Assembly: GCA_004555265.1 (NCBI GenBank)
Contig: SFIQ01000005.1
Span: 62,001-126,000 of the forward strand
Source of the DNA: Ruminococcus sp.
Lineage (GTDB): Bacteria > Bacillota > Clostridia > Oscillospirales > Acutalibacteraceae
Length of the DNA: 64,000 bases
Direction of reading: 5' to 3'
The position numbers and the translations under genes are program-made. Below are positions 1-10,000 of the stretch, piece by piece. Numbering within the stretch: position 1 is the stretch's first letter; the number at the start of each line of letters is the position of its first letter. The notes beneath the pieces are model-generated. The model was not told where the DNA came from, did no database searches, and worked only from the letters and a program-made list of their open reading frames with translations.

Positions 1-2392
1 ATTGGATGGATATACGGTGACGAGTATCGGCAATTATGCATTTTCCTACTGCACCTCGCTTACAAGCATCACCATTCCCAATAGCGTGACGAGTATCGGT
101 TGGGGCGCGTTTAGAGACTGCGCCTCGCTTACAAGCATCGCCATTCCGGACAGCGTGACGAGTATCGGTGGTTGGGCATTTATAAACTGCGCCTTGCTTA
201 CAAGCATGATTATTCCGAACAGCGTGACGAGTATCGGTGATGAGGCATTTTCCGGTTGCTCCTCGCTTACAAGCGTCGATGTTGCGGCAGGCAATCCAAA
301 TTATATCTCAGAAAACGGTGTGCTTTTTAATAAAGCGAAAACAGAGTTAATCCAATACCCTGCCGGTAAACCGGACACTTCTTATACCATTCCGAACAGC
401 GTGACGAGTATCAGCGAGGGTGCATTTGAAGACTGCACCTCGCTTACAAGCATCACCATTCCCGACAGCGTGACGAGTATAGAAGAGTCGGTATTTTCCG
501 GTTGTGCCTCGCTTACAAGTATCACCATTCCGAACAGCGTGACGGAAATCGTCAATTATGCATTTAGTAACTGCACCGCGCTTACAAGTATCACAATTCC
601 CAATAGCGTGACGAGTATCGGTTGGAACGCATTTGCCTACTGCACCGCGCTTACAAGCATCACCATCCCGAGCAGCGTTACGAGTATCGGTGGTTGGGCA
701 TTTATAGACTGCACCTCGCTTACAAGCATCACCATTCCCGACAGCGTGACGAGTATCGGTGATTGGGCATTTGAACTCTGCACCGCGCTGACAAGCATCA
801 CCATTCCGAACAGCGTGACGAGTATCGGTGATGAGGCATTTTCCGACTGCACCTCGCTTACAAGCATCACCATTCCGAACAGCGTGACGAGTATCGGTTA
901 TGCTGCATTTTCCGGTTGCGCCGTGCTTACAGATATCCATGTAGATGCCGGCAATCCAAATTATATCTCAGAAGACGGTGTGCTTTTTAATAAAGCGAAA
1001 ACAGAGTTAATCCAATACCCTGCCGGTAAACCGGACACTTCTTATACCGTTCCGAACAGCGTAACGCGTATCGGCAGTGGAGCATTTGAAGACTGCACCT
1101 CGCTTACAAGCATCACCATTCCCGACAGCGTGACGAGTATCGGTCTGTATGCTTTTCATTACACTGCTTATTATAACAATGCAGATAATTGGGAAAATGA
1201 TGTTTTGTATATCAACAATCACTTAATTAAAGCGAAAGAGGAACTTAGTGGTGCCTATGCTATAAAAGTGGGCACAAAAACAATAGCTGATAGTGCATTT
1301 GCCTACCGCTCCTCGCTTACAAGCATCACCATCCCGAACAGCGTGACGAGTATCGGTGAGGATGCATTTTATAATTGCGCCGCGCTTACAAGCATCACCA
1401 TTCCGAACAGCGTGACGAGTATCGGCAGTGGAGCATTTGAAGACTGCACCTCGCTTACAAGCATCACCATTCCGAACAGCGTGACGAGTATCGATGAGGA
1501 TACATTCAACTACTGCACCTCGCTTACAAGCATCACCATTCCGAACAACGTGACGAGTATCGGCAGTGGAGCATTTTCCGACTGCACCGCGCTTACAAGC
1601 ATCACCATTCCAAACAGCGTGACGAGTATCGGCAGTAGAGCATTTGAAGACTGCACCTCGCTTACAAGCATCACCATTCCGAACAGCGTGACGAGTATCG
1701 GCAAATTGGCATTGTCCGACTGCATCTCGCTTACAAGCATCACGATACCTGACAGCGTGACGAGTATCGGCGATGGTGCATTTTCCGGTTGCGCCTCGCT
1801 TACAAGCATCGATGTCGCGGCAGGCAATCCAAATTATATCTCAGAAAACGGTGTGCTTTTTAATAAAGCGAAAACAGAGTTAATCCAATACCCTGCCGGT
1901 AAACTGGACACTTCTTATACCATCCCGAACAGCGTGACGAGTATCAGGATTTGGGCATTTGAAGACTGCACCTCGCTTACAAGCGTAACCCTCTCGGACG
2001 GCGTGACAAGTATCGGTATTTCTACATTTTCCGGTTGCACCGCGCTTACAAGAATCACCATTCCCGACAGCGTGACGAGTATCGACAATTATGCCTTTTT
2101 TGATTCCGGCTTGACCACTATCTGTGGCTACACAGGTTCCTACGCCGAAACCTATGCGGATGAAAACGGATATACATTTGTAGCGCTTTCCTCGGGTGAT
2201 AAAGGCGGCGACATAAACGGTGACGACAAAATCAACGCCGTGGACGCGCGTTGGGTATTACAGGCGGCAAGCGGCGCACGCGTATTTGACGCCACCCAAA
2301 CCGCCGCGGCAGATGTCAACGTCGACGGCAAAGTGAACGCCGTGGACGCCCGCTGGATTTTGCAGGTTGCGAGCGGCGCAAGAACACTGTAA
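1..2392 (+). CDS. BspA-like LRR_5 surface protein with C-terminal dockerin (5' end outside window)
   Basis: The reading frame is open from the left edge, so the N-terminus and any signal peptide are missing; the first in-frame start-like codon (TTG at position 2) is probably internal. About 25 copies of a 23-residue leucine-rich repeat with consensus TSITIPNSVTSIG..AF..C are visible, the Treponema/BspA-like LRR_5 type found on surface proteins of gut bacteria. Three islands containing NPNYISENGVLFNKAK interrupt the array. The last ~60 residues form a type I dockerin: two calcium-loop repeats, DINGDDKINAVDARW and DVNVDGKVNAVDARW. Dockerins dock onto cohesin domains, so the protein is probably attached to a scaffold or partner at the cell surface; the ligand of the LRR array is unknown. 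The DNA repeats are nearly identical, which suggests recent expansion. Confidence 0.88.
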   Translation, partial: LDGYTVTSIGNYAFSYCTSLTSITIPNSVTSIGWGAFRDCASLTSIAIPDSVTSIGGWAFINCALLTSMIIPNSVTSIGDEAFSGCSSLTSVDVAAGNPNYISENGVLFNKAKTELIQYPAGKPDTSYTIPNSVTSISEGAFEDCTSLTSITIPDSVTSIEESVFSGCASLTSITIPNSVTEIVNYAFSNCTALTSITIPNSVTSIGWNAFAYCTALTSITIPSSVTSIGGWAFIDCTSLTSITIPDSVTSIGDWAFELCTALTSITIPNSVTSIGDEAFSDCTSLTSITIPNSVTSIGYAAFSGCAVLTDIHVDAGNPNYISEDGVLFNKAKTELIQYPAGKPDTSYTVPNSVTRIGSGAFEDCTSLTSITIPDSVTSIGLYAFHYTAYYNNADNWENDVLYINNHLIKAKEELSGAYAIKVGTKTIADSAFAYRSSLTSITIPNSVTSIGEDAFYNCAALTSITIPNSVTSIGSGAFEDCTSLTSITIPNSVTSIDEDTFNYCTSLTSITIPNNVTSIGSGAFSDCTALTSITIPNSVTSIGSRAFEDCTSLTSITIPNSVTSIGKLALSDCISLTSITIPDSVTSIGDGAFSGCASLTSIDVAAGNPNYISENGVLFNKAKTELIQYPAGKLDTSYTIPNSVTSIRIWAFEDCTSLTSVTLSDGVTSIGISTFSGCTALTRITIPDSVTSIDNYAFFDSGLTTICGYTGSYAETYADENGYTFVALSSGDKGGDINGDDKINAVDARWVLQAASGARVFDATQTAAADVNVDGKVNAVDARWILQVASGARTL
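291..388 (+). repeat. Intragenic ~98-bp repeat, copy 1 of 3
   Basis: A ~98-bp block encoding NPNYISENGVLF and the following residues recurs almost unchanged at 951-1048 and 1823-1920. It sits on top of the 69-bp LRR unit repeats that fill 30-2100. Such long near-identical direct repeats inside one gene can recombine and change repeat number. Confidence 0.85.
951..1048 (+). repeat. Intragenic ~98-bp repeat, copy 2 of 3
   Basis: Near-identical to 291-388, with a D-for-N change in the ISENG motif. It lies 660 bp after copy 1. Confidence 0.85.
1823..1920 (+). repeat. Intragenic ~98-bp repeat, copy 3 of 3
   Basis: Near-identical to 291-388 and 951-1048, 872 bp after copy 2. It differs by a few bases, for example one giving KLD instead of KPD. 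Confidence 0.85.
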
Positions 2393-2409
2393 AAAGAAAT
2401 TAAATTTTT

Positions 2410-2970
2410 ATTTAGCGGCGTAGCCGCAATCCTTATATTCCTCCCTCTTAGAGGGTCGACTCCCTCACAGTGTGAGGGAGATGTCGCGAAGCGACAGAGG
2501 GAGACCGCCGCCGAACAAAATCGACCGCTTCGCCCACAAATGTTCCCTTTTTCCGCCACCGGCGGCGGTCACATTTGTTGCCCGTCGGGGGCGGAAACGG
2601 CGGGCGAACACAGTTCGCCCCTACGAATTGTAGGGAACGACCTAAGTGTCGTTCCGCAAAGTCACATCAAATGCACGGGCGGGCGTGGAAACCCACCCCT
2701 ACAACGGGTCGTCGAGTTACGGCTGCGCCATTACCCCTTTGTCGCTGCGCGACATTTCCCCTAACAGGGGAATCTCACCGACCCCTACAACGGGGCGCCG
2801 AGTCGTCGCCCCCTACGCTCAAATTGCATTTTTATTTTTCAATCGGAACGGTCAAGACCGTTCCCTACACGCACAAAATACAATTTACAAGGTAGGGCGG
2901 GGGCAAGCCCCCGCCGCGAGGTTCGATGTAAATTAACGGCGGGAGCAAGCCCCCGCCCTACCGCATAAAT
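2410..2970. repeat. Cluster of short palindromic (REP-like) repeat modules
   Basis: This gene-free stretch is a chain of GC-rich imperfect palindromes, each roughly 20-30 bp: TCCCTCACAGTGTGAGGGA near 2460-2480, a GGGCGAACACAGTTCGCCC module near 2602, a GGAACGACCTAAGTGTCGTTCC module near 2634, a GGCGGG.../...CCCGCC-like module near 2678, a GGAACGGTCAAGACCGTTCC module at ~2845, and two GGCGGG(G)CAAGCCCCCGCC modules near 2895 and 2938. The modules recur at 43500-43770; 2602-2706 is inverted there and 2845-2962 is in direct orientation. Short open frames across the cluster have no coding signature. It is most likely dispersed non-coding repeat DNA; any role in mRNA stability or as nuclease targets is inference. 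Confidence 0.8.
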
Positions 2971-2990
2971 TTATCCCTACAACCCCCAAG

Positions 2991-3081
2991 TTGTCATCCT
3001 GAGCGAAGCGAAGGATCTCAAACCGAATCGAGTATAAAAAGTGCGAAACGAGATTCTTCGCCTATCGGCGCAGAATGACAA
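2991..3081. repeat. Palindromic repeat related to the GIY-YIG array (isolated copy)
   Basis: The left arm TTGTCATCCTGAGCGAAGCG.. and the right arm ..GCGCAGAATGACAA are imperfect inverted repeats around a ~30-bp loop. The arms match those of the units at 53320-54120, where one unit carries a GIY-YIG nuclease gene. The loop sequence here is different and carries no gene. Confidence 0.8.
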
Positions 3082-3120
3082 CAAAAAAGCGGAAGAACCG
3101 CTTTGGAAAGCTTTCGGTTG

Positions 3121-3295
3121 CATAGGCTGTATTTTGCATACAAGGTGTGTTGCTGTGCGGCGCGCAAGCTCCCAATGTGTAAAGCACGGTATGCACACTG
3201 TCTGTTGACGGTTTGTCTTGTCTTTTCCGAACAAGATGGACCTGCGGGGGGTACAGGCATATCAAAAGACGCTTGTATGCAAAACAGAGCCTATG
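3121..3295. repeat. Element bounded by 24-bp inverted repeats
   Basis: CATAGGCT.T.TTTTGCATACAAG at 3121-3144 is repeated in reverse complement at 3272-3295 with 22 of 24 positions matching, enclosing 127 bp. Short frames exist on both strands but none has a convincing start or family. It may be a small non-autonomous element or a structured RNA. The rest of 3296-3390 shows nothing recognisable beyond the ribosome binding site of the next gene. Confidence 0.45.
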
Positions 3296-3408
3296 TGCGG
3301 CGAACTGTCGCAGTGCTTCCAATTCGGCGTAAACAGGAAGTGAGGAATGCTATATAACGAAAAAACAACCTGCTATTTTACAATTTATACCAGTTAGGAG
3401 TAAGAAAC

Positions 3409-6186
3409 ATGAAAAAGAAAATCCAAACAACACGAAAACGGCTGTTGTCCGTTTTGCTGGCGGTAGCAATGGTGCTGACTGCCCTGCCGCTGACGGCATT
3501 GCCTGCGGTTGCGGCAACAAATGAAGACTTTGAATATGAAATTTTATCTGATGATACAGTTGCGATTACAAAATATATCGGTTCTTCGTCTGATGTGATT
3601 ATTCCGAACTCTTTGAACGGATACACGGTAACCGAAATAACCTTTCCGGGTTTTAACAATAATACCTCCGTTAAGTCCATCACATTTCCGGACAGCGTAA
3701 AAAGCATCAGTAATTGTTTTGCAGAGTGTACAAATTTAGAATGCATCTATGTAAATAGCAATAACGAAAAATACTATTCGATTGATGGCGTATTGTTTGA
3801 ACGGGGACGTATATATATTGATGCATACGAAAACCGTATTCCGGCCGTTGCATTGCATACATATCCTACTGCAAAGAAAGATTCCTCTTACACGGTTCCC
3901 AGCGGAACAGAAATGATTACCTTTCAAGCATTTACAGAAAGCTTATATTTAACTTCCGTAACCATACCAAGCTCTGTAACCATCATCGAAGATGGAGCTT
4001 TTATGCAAGCGAAAAAACTAAATGCTATCAACGTACAAAGCGATAACGAAAAATTCTATTCGGAAAACGGTGTTTTGTTCGACCGAACCTATGCGATAAA
4101 TGATAACCTTTATAATGAACCGTTTTCAGTATTATCTCTTTTGGCGTATCCTTCTGCCAAAGCAACCACAAGTTATTCAATACCATCTAATGTTAAAGCA
4201 ATTGGCGCATACGCATTCAGTCACGCCATGAATTTAACAAATATTTCTTCGATTGGTGCCTTACGATATATCGCTCCCGCCGCTTTTATCTGCTGTGAAA
4301 ACTTACAGTTTTTTCCGTTTCCAAGCAGTTTGGAAACCATTGGTTCATCCGCTTTCTTCGGCTGTTCTTCGTTAAAGGATATATATCTGCCCGGCAATTT
4401 AAGATTTGTTGGTGATGGATTCGAAACGACAGCATATGCCTGTGATGACACCAATTGGGAAAACGATGCTTTATATATCGGACAGTACTTAATTAAAGTT
4501 AATTCAGATTCAAGCGGTCAGTTTACTGTAAAAGACGGAACAGTCGGCATCGCTTCTTTTGCTTTTAGCAATTGTGATTCTGTAACAAGTGTTGTTTTAC
4601 CGAACGGTCTGCTTGCCGTCAATGAATTTGCATTTTTCTTTTGCTCGAATTTGCAAGAGGTTGTTTTACCGTCAACTTTAAAATACATTGATAGGTGCGC
4701 CTTTGATTCTTGCGCATCTTTGCAAGAAATCAAATTACCATCAGATTTGGAATATTTAGGCGCAAGTGCTTTTTGCAGTTGCCAAGCGCTCTGTAATGTA
4801 GATTTCTCTGAACTTCTCGAATCGCAACATCTCACTACAATTAGGTCATATACATTTGGGGACTGTGCAAAATTGAAAGCCGTATCAATACCCAAAAGTG
4901 TAACGATTATTGAAGAGGATGCATTTAGCGGATGTACTTCCCTTACAGATATTACGGTTGTCTCCGACAATACGACTTACACCTCGGTAGATGGTGTTTT
5001 GTTTAGTAAAGACTTAAAGCAACTCGTCCTATATCCAAACGGAAAGACGGATGTAAATTATGCCATCCCAAACGGTGTGACAGATATCGTGCCTTATGCA
5101 TTTGAAAATTGCACTTCTCTCACAAGCATCACAATTCCGTACAGCGTGATAAATATCAGCGATTGCGCGTTTTTCAGTTCCAGACTCACAACGATATACG
5201 GTTACACGAACTCCTATGCAGAAGCATACGCAAGAGAAAACGGTTACTCTTTTGTTCCTATTACTCCCGACGGAGCATTGCGTTTAGACCTGCCCACAAG
5301 CGGTATTATCGGTCAGCAAGTGCAAATTCCGATAGTGTTGGAGGATGTTGCGCTCGGTGGGTTAGATTTTACTCTGCAATATGACCAAACAAAATTAGAA
5401 TATGTTTCTTGTACGCAAAATGCTTTTCCGTATTATGCTGTCAACGGCGATGTTCCCGGGCAAATTATTTACAGCGGTTCCACTTCAAGAAGCGTTCCTC
5501 CCGGGCAAGTGATGCTACTTACCTTTAATGTAATCGCAAATGAGAAATGCAGTACAGCAGTTTCTCTGAATGTTACCGACGCTTGTGCTGATGATGTTGA
5601 TAGTACAGACTTGAATGTAATTGGAGGAACTTGGAATTTACCGTTGAAAAAAGTGTTGACCGCTATAAGCATCTACACCGCACCGACCAAAACACAGTAT
5701 TATATCGGCGACAGCGTGAATACAAGTGGGTTGCAGTTGAAACTGACTTATAGTGACGGTTCCACCGAAATCATTTCGAGCGGATTTACCACAAGTGGAT
5801 TTACTTCCGCCAGCGCCGGGGCAAAAACAGTTATCGTAAGCTACGGCGGAAAATCAACTACGTTTACAGTTACCGTAAATACGCCGACTGTTTCACTTTC
5901 GTCCACAGGTAAGTCCATGACAGTTGGCGACACAGCAACATTGACTGCAACAACCACACCGGGTGGGCAGACGGTTACTTGGACTTCTTCAAACACGAGC
6001 GTAGCGACGGTTTCCGGCGGTACGCTACAACGGAATTGCTTACAGCAAAACCTGCACAATAACCGTTGTACCTGCACCTGTAACGCTTTCTTCGATTTCC
6101 GTGTACAGACTCCCGACCAAAACACAGTATTATATTGGCGACAGCTTGAATACAAGCGGGTTGCAGTTGAAACTGACCTACAGTGA
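3409..6186 (+). CDS. Secreted LRR_5 / cohesin-like / Ig-like surface protein, frameshifted before its C-terminus
   Basis: AGGAG lies about 8 bp before ATG. Residues 1-36 are a classic signal peptide (basic MKKKIQTTRKR, hydrophobic core, cleavage after ALPAVAA). LRR_5 repeats follow to about residue 615. Next comes a cohesin-like beta domain (about 620-745, with GQQVQIPIVLEDV and GGLDFTLQYD), a Big_3-like Ig domain (TAISIYTAPTKTQYYIGDS, about 750-830) and the start of a Big_2 domain with TVTWTSSNTSVATVSGG. Here the frame shifts: from about position 6020 the homologous sequence continues in the +2 frame as GIAYSKTCTITVV, and the frame given here ends in non-homologous sequence. The missing part is the next gene fragment (6101-6901). 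The intact ancestor would be about 1150 residues. Confidence 0.85.
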   Translation: MKKKIQTTRKRLLSVLLAVAMVLTALPLTALPAVAATNEDFEYEILSDDTVAITKYIGSSSDVIIPNSLNGYTVTEITFPGFNNNTSVKSITFPDSVKSISNCFAECTNLECIYVNSNNEKYYSIDGVLFERGRIYIDAYENRIPAVALHTYPTAKKDSSYTVPSGTEMITFQAFTESLYLTSVTIPSSVTIIEDGAFMQAKKLNAINVQSDNEKFYSENGVLFDRTYAINDNLYNEPFSVLSLLAYPSAKATTSYSIPSNVKAIGAYAFSHAMNLTNISSIGALRYIAPAAFICCENLQFFPFPSSLETIGSSAFFGCSSLKDIYLPGNLRFVGDGFETTAYACDDTNWENDALYIGQYLIKVNSDSSGQFTVKDGTVGIASFAFSNCDSVTSVVLPNGLLAVNEFAFFFCSNLQEVVLPSTLKYIDRCAFDSCASLQEIKLPSDLEYLGASAFCSCQALCNVDFSELLESQHLTTIRSYTFGDCAKLKAVSIPKSVTIIEEDAFSGCTSLTDITVVSDNTTYTSVDGVLFSKDLKQLVLYPNGKTDVNYAIPNGVTDIVPYAFENCTSLTSITIPYSVINISDCAFFSSRLTTIYGYTNSYAEAYARENGYSFVPITPDGALRLDLPTSGIIGQQVQIPIVLEDVALGGLDFTLQYDQTKLEYVSCTQNAFPYYAVNGDVPGQIIYSGSTSRSVPPGQVMLLTFNVIANEKCSTAVSLNVTDACADDVDSTDLNVIGGTWNLPLKKVLTAISIYTAPTKTQYYIGDSVNTSGLQLKLTYSDGSTEIISSGFTTSGFTSASAGAKTVIVSYGGKSTTFTVTVNTPTVSLSSTGKSMTVGDTATLTATTTPGGQTVTWTSSNTSVATVSGGTLQRNCLQQNLHNNRCTCTCNAFFDFRVQTPDQNTVLYWRQLEYKRVAVETDLQ

Positions 6187-6901
6187 CGGCTCCACCGAAA
6201 TCATTTCGAGCGGATTTACCACAAGCGGATTTACTTCCGCAAGTGCCGGGACAAAAACAGTTACTGTAAGCTACGGTGGAAAATCAACCACGTTTACAGT
6301 AACCGTATCTGTCCCTGTCGATGCCGGCACGCTGTACGCACAACCGTCCACGGCATGCGTCGGACAACAGGTGAATATCCCGATTTATGTGGATAATGCA
6401 ACATTAGGTACATTAACCTTTACTGTGCAGTTCGATTCAACCAAGCTGAAATATATTTCTTATAGTGAAGAATCCTTTGAGATGGTCTCAGTTGGTACGC
6501 AAGGGAATTCTCAGATTACGGTTGCATGCATTAACAACAGCAAAATTACAGGAAACGGAATAGTGATTGTGCTCACTTTCGAGGTTTTAGCGACAGAAAA
6601 TTGCAATACCGATTTGACGGTTTCTGTAATCGAAGCAACTGCACCGGATGTGAATGATACGCCCGTTGCGCTGACAGGCGGTACATGGTCGTTGCAAATT
6701 ATAAAGGGAATTCCTGGCGATGTAAATGGTGACGGAAAGATAACGGCGGTCGACGCGCGTTGGGTATTACAGGCGGCGTCGGGCGCGCGTACATTTGACG
6801 CCACCCAAACCGCCGCGGCAGATGTCAACGCCGACGGCAAAATCAACGCCGTCGACGCGCGCTGGATTTTGCAGGTCGCCTCCGGCGCAAGAGTGCTGTA
6901 A
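6101..6901 (+). CDS. C-terminal fragment of the preceding surface protein (Big_3, cohesin-like, dockerin)
   Basis: This frame continues the domain chain of the gene beginning at 3409. It has a second Big_3-like domain (LPTKTQYYIGDSLNTSG), almost identical at DNA level to the one at 5690-5880, then a second cohesin-like domain (GQQVNIPIYVDNATLG, TLTFTVQFD) and a dockerin with two calcium loops, DVNGDGKITAVDARW and DVNADGKINAVDARW. The GTG at 6101 lies inside the Ig domain, has no ribosome binding site and is only the first formal start; homologous residues extend upstream to about 6029. It is therefore best read as the detached tail of a frameshifted gene. An indel, a recombination deletion between the Ig repeats or an assembly error could each explain it. 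Confidence 0.75.
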   Translation: MYRLPTKTQYYIGDSLNTSGLQLKLTYSDGSTEIISSGFTTSGFTSASAGTKTVTVSYGGKSTTFTVTVSVPVDAGTLYAQPSTACVGQQVNIPIYVDNATLGTLTFTVQFDSTKLKYISYSEESFEMVSVGTQGNSQITVACINNSKITGNGIVIVLTFEVLATENCNTDLTVSVIEATAPDVNDTPVALTGGTWSLQIIKGIPGDVNGDGKITAVDARWVLQAASGARTFDATQTAAADVNADGKINAVDARWILQVASGARVL

Positions 6902-6933
6902 ATTTTAATTTGGCGGCGCAGGCGCAATCCTTG

Positions 6934-6959
6934 TATCCCCCCTCTGACGAGGGGGGATA
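6934..6959 (+). other. GC-rich hairpin after dockerin gene
   Basis: TATCCCCCCTC and GAGGGGGGATA form an 11-bp stem around TGAC. No T-run follows, so it is not a textbook terminator. The sequence before it (GGCGGCGCAGGCGCAATCC) resembles the start of the repeat cluster after the first dockerin gene at 2414, so it may be a repeat-module remnant that blocks 3' decay. Confidence 0.5.
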
Positions 6960-7050
6960 CTTGTGAAAGGTTTGTTTTTGTACGTATCGGGCAGGAATCT
7001 TGTAACTTTAAGAGTATGCGCGTGCATGATGTGCGAAGGGAGAAATTTAT

Positions 7051-10000
7051 GTGCAAAAAATAATAATACATACAAAAACGAAAAGAAAATACATTTTGCT
7101 TAAAACGCTGTCTTTCATCCTGTCTGTGGTAATGATATTTACGATTGTCAGCGCCTTGGATATATCAAAATTTTATGCTGAAAATCTTGGCAACGGGACG
7201 ACACATGTATTCAACAATCATACCTATCGGTTGATTACAAATGATACAGATTGGTACACGGCCAAAAAAATATGTGAAAGCTTAGGCGGCCATTTAGTCA
7301 CAATTACCTCAGCGGATGAGCAATCATACATATATCATACTCTACTTGCAGGTTATGATAGCAATGTTATGATTGGATTAAGTGATTGTGAAGTTGAGGG
7401 GGTCTGGAAATGGATCACCGGAGAACCGTTGCAATATACAAATTGGGGTTATGGTGAGCCCAATAATGCCAGCGAAGAAGATTATGCATTAATTCGTCCA
7501 AGTGGAACTTGGAACGACGGGCATTGTGACAGTGAAAAATGGTCATATATTTGCGAATGGGATTATATTACAGACCATAGTGCTTATTTTTCCGGAATAC
7601 CGATTTTAACAAGAACAGATGCATTGAATTTTATGTGCTTTTTATATAATGATACTCTAATAGAAAAAGATGTCAGTAACACGACGTATTATAAATTGTT
7701 AACCGGAAGCTTTCGAGGAACGCCGGAACAGTATAGAGAGGCTGCAATAGCTTTTTCAATATTTGCACGTGCGCGTTTGAATGAACAAATTACGAATGCT
7801 GAATACAATTTGCAATCTTCATATGATTATTTATATGCCTATTTTTCCGATGAACTGGCAGGAATGGATGATTTGCCGTTGGAAATTGTTAAAGAGTATA
7901 TGAAAGAGGGCATGGACTATTTAGAAACTGCTCTTTTAGACTTGCTGTTTAATGCGGTAGTGGATAATACCAACCTTTCTATTTCCGCGGTGCAATTGGA
8001 TTGGACAGAAGCCATGATTGATGGAGCTGACGGAGCGCTGAATAAGGCTGCAAGTGTAGGTCAATATATCGACTATGCGGTAGCGGCTGTACAGGGATGC
8101 CGCTTTGTAATTGGAAAGGAAAACCAACAGCGGTATTGGTATTTTGCATCTTATTTAAACAATCGACCCGCATATGCATCGGCAACGGATGAGCCTTTTG
8201 TGGTTTTGGATGATGCCAACTTTACCATTTGCAGTTTAAACTCTTCGGGGGCTGAGTTGATTGACAGCGTAGGATGGATTACGGGGAAGGATTCTTGGAT
8301 AAATCATAGGGAAGATATTCAACGATGGGCAGAATTTTTATATCAGGTAGAAATGTATGCGGAAAAAGACACCCATAGTTATGCGGAAGAAGTGATTGCA
8401 CCAACATGTTATGCGAATGGGTATACGAAAAATAGTTGCATATATTGTGAAAAAACATATCAAACGGATCAAACAAACGCGTTAGGACACAACTTGAGTT
8501 TCGTAAAATCGGTTGCATCGACCTGTACTTCGGATGGGTATAATTTGTATAGTTGTTCTCGCTGTGACCATACCGAAAAAGAGATTGCTTCGGAGCCCTT
8601 GGGACACAATCTGCAATACAGTGCAAAAACTTCGCCAACCTGTACGGCACAAGGATATGATACTTATCGGTGCAGCCGATGCGGTTACACGGAAAAGCAG
8701 AATATTACATCTCCCCTCGGACACGATTATGTCTTTACGAGTTCTACAACTCCAACGTGTACGGCAAGGGGATATGATATGTATACCTGCGCTCGATGCT
8801 TGATAACAGAGGAGAGGAATACCGTTGCGGCATCGGGACACAACTATACGGATGGTATTTGTGTGCAATGCAATACGGCGGAAGCGGAAAGTGCACATCC
8901 TTATGCCAACAATACGGATGATATTTGTACTATTACGCGTCCCGGCGCAAAGCGAATCGCCATAACATTTTCAACGGATACACAAGTTGAAAAAAACATA
9001 GATTACATTAGGGTTTATGTTGTGGATGCATTGCAAATTGCTATCGAAATCGGCCGATATACGGGGACGGAACTTGCTGGGCAACGGCTTGTGATACAAG
9101 GCGATACAGTTAACATCCGTTTGATCTCTGATGACAGTAATGTAGCATACGGCTATAAAATTTCAGAAATCAAAGCATATTATACAGATTGTACGGCGCA
9201 TGACAAAACGATACTGAAAAATATGAAAGCACCAACTTGTACACAGGAAGGATACACGGGGGATACACATTGCTATGATTGCGATACGCTTTTACAAATC
9301 GGTACGGTAATACCCGCTACCGGCCATAGTTATACGGATGATGTCTGTACGGTTTGCAATGCTCCGCTTGGACTTGCCTATTCATTTTCTGAGGAGACTG
9401 TGACTATCACGGGCTATACCGGCGACAGTACAGCGTTGTCATTGCCGTCTGTTATTGAAGGGAAAACGGTGACAAAGATAGATACCGGTGCATTTTCAGA
9501 CAATATCACTTTGCAAAAACTGACAGTTCCGAACACGGTTACCAATGTAGCTCCCGGTGCATTTCGAAACAGTTTCGCTTTGTCAGAAATCTGTGTGGAA
9601 CCTGGAAATTCTGCTTATTGCAGCGAAAATGGTGTTTTATTTAATACGGAGAAAACGGCGCTGTATGTGTATCCCGCCGGAAAAGCAGCCATAACCTATA
9701 CTATTCCGGCAAGTGTTACCTCTATTTCTGCGGATGCATTTTACAGGGCAGTAAGGTTGCAGGAGATTGCAGTTGAGGCGGAAAATACCGCTTTCATCAG
9801 TGAAGATGGGATTTTATTCAATGCCACGAAAACCAATCTGTATGTGTACCCGGCGGGAAAACAAGCGGTGGCTTACTGTGTACCCTCCAGTGTAACCGTT
9901 ATCGGTGAGTTTGCATTTTCTGGGGCAACGCATCTAAATGAAATCGTTTTGCCTGAGAATTTAACAGAAGTATACAGTTCGGCATTTGAAGGTATGGGGC

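Noticed and set aside
46..1827. Several long minus-strand open frames across the LRR repeats
   Set aside because: They are shadows of the 69-bp repeats: the repeat has no stop on the opposite strand, and the frames show the same repeat period.
2540..2936. Overlapping plus-strand frames in the repeat cluster
   Set aside because: They have no ribosome binding site and no family resemblance, and they cover palindromic repeat DNA.
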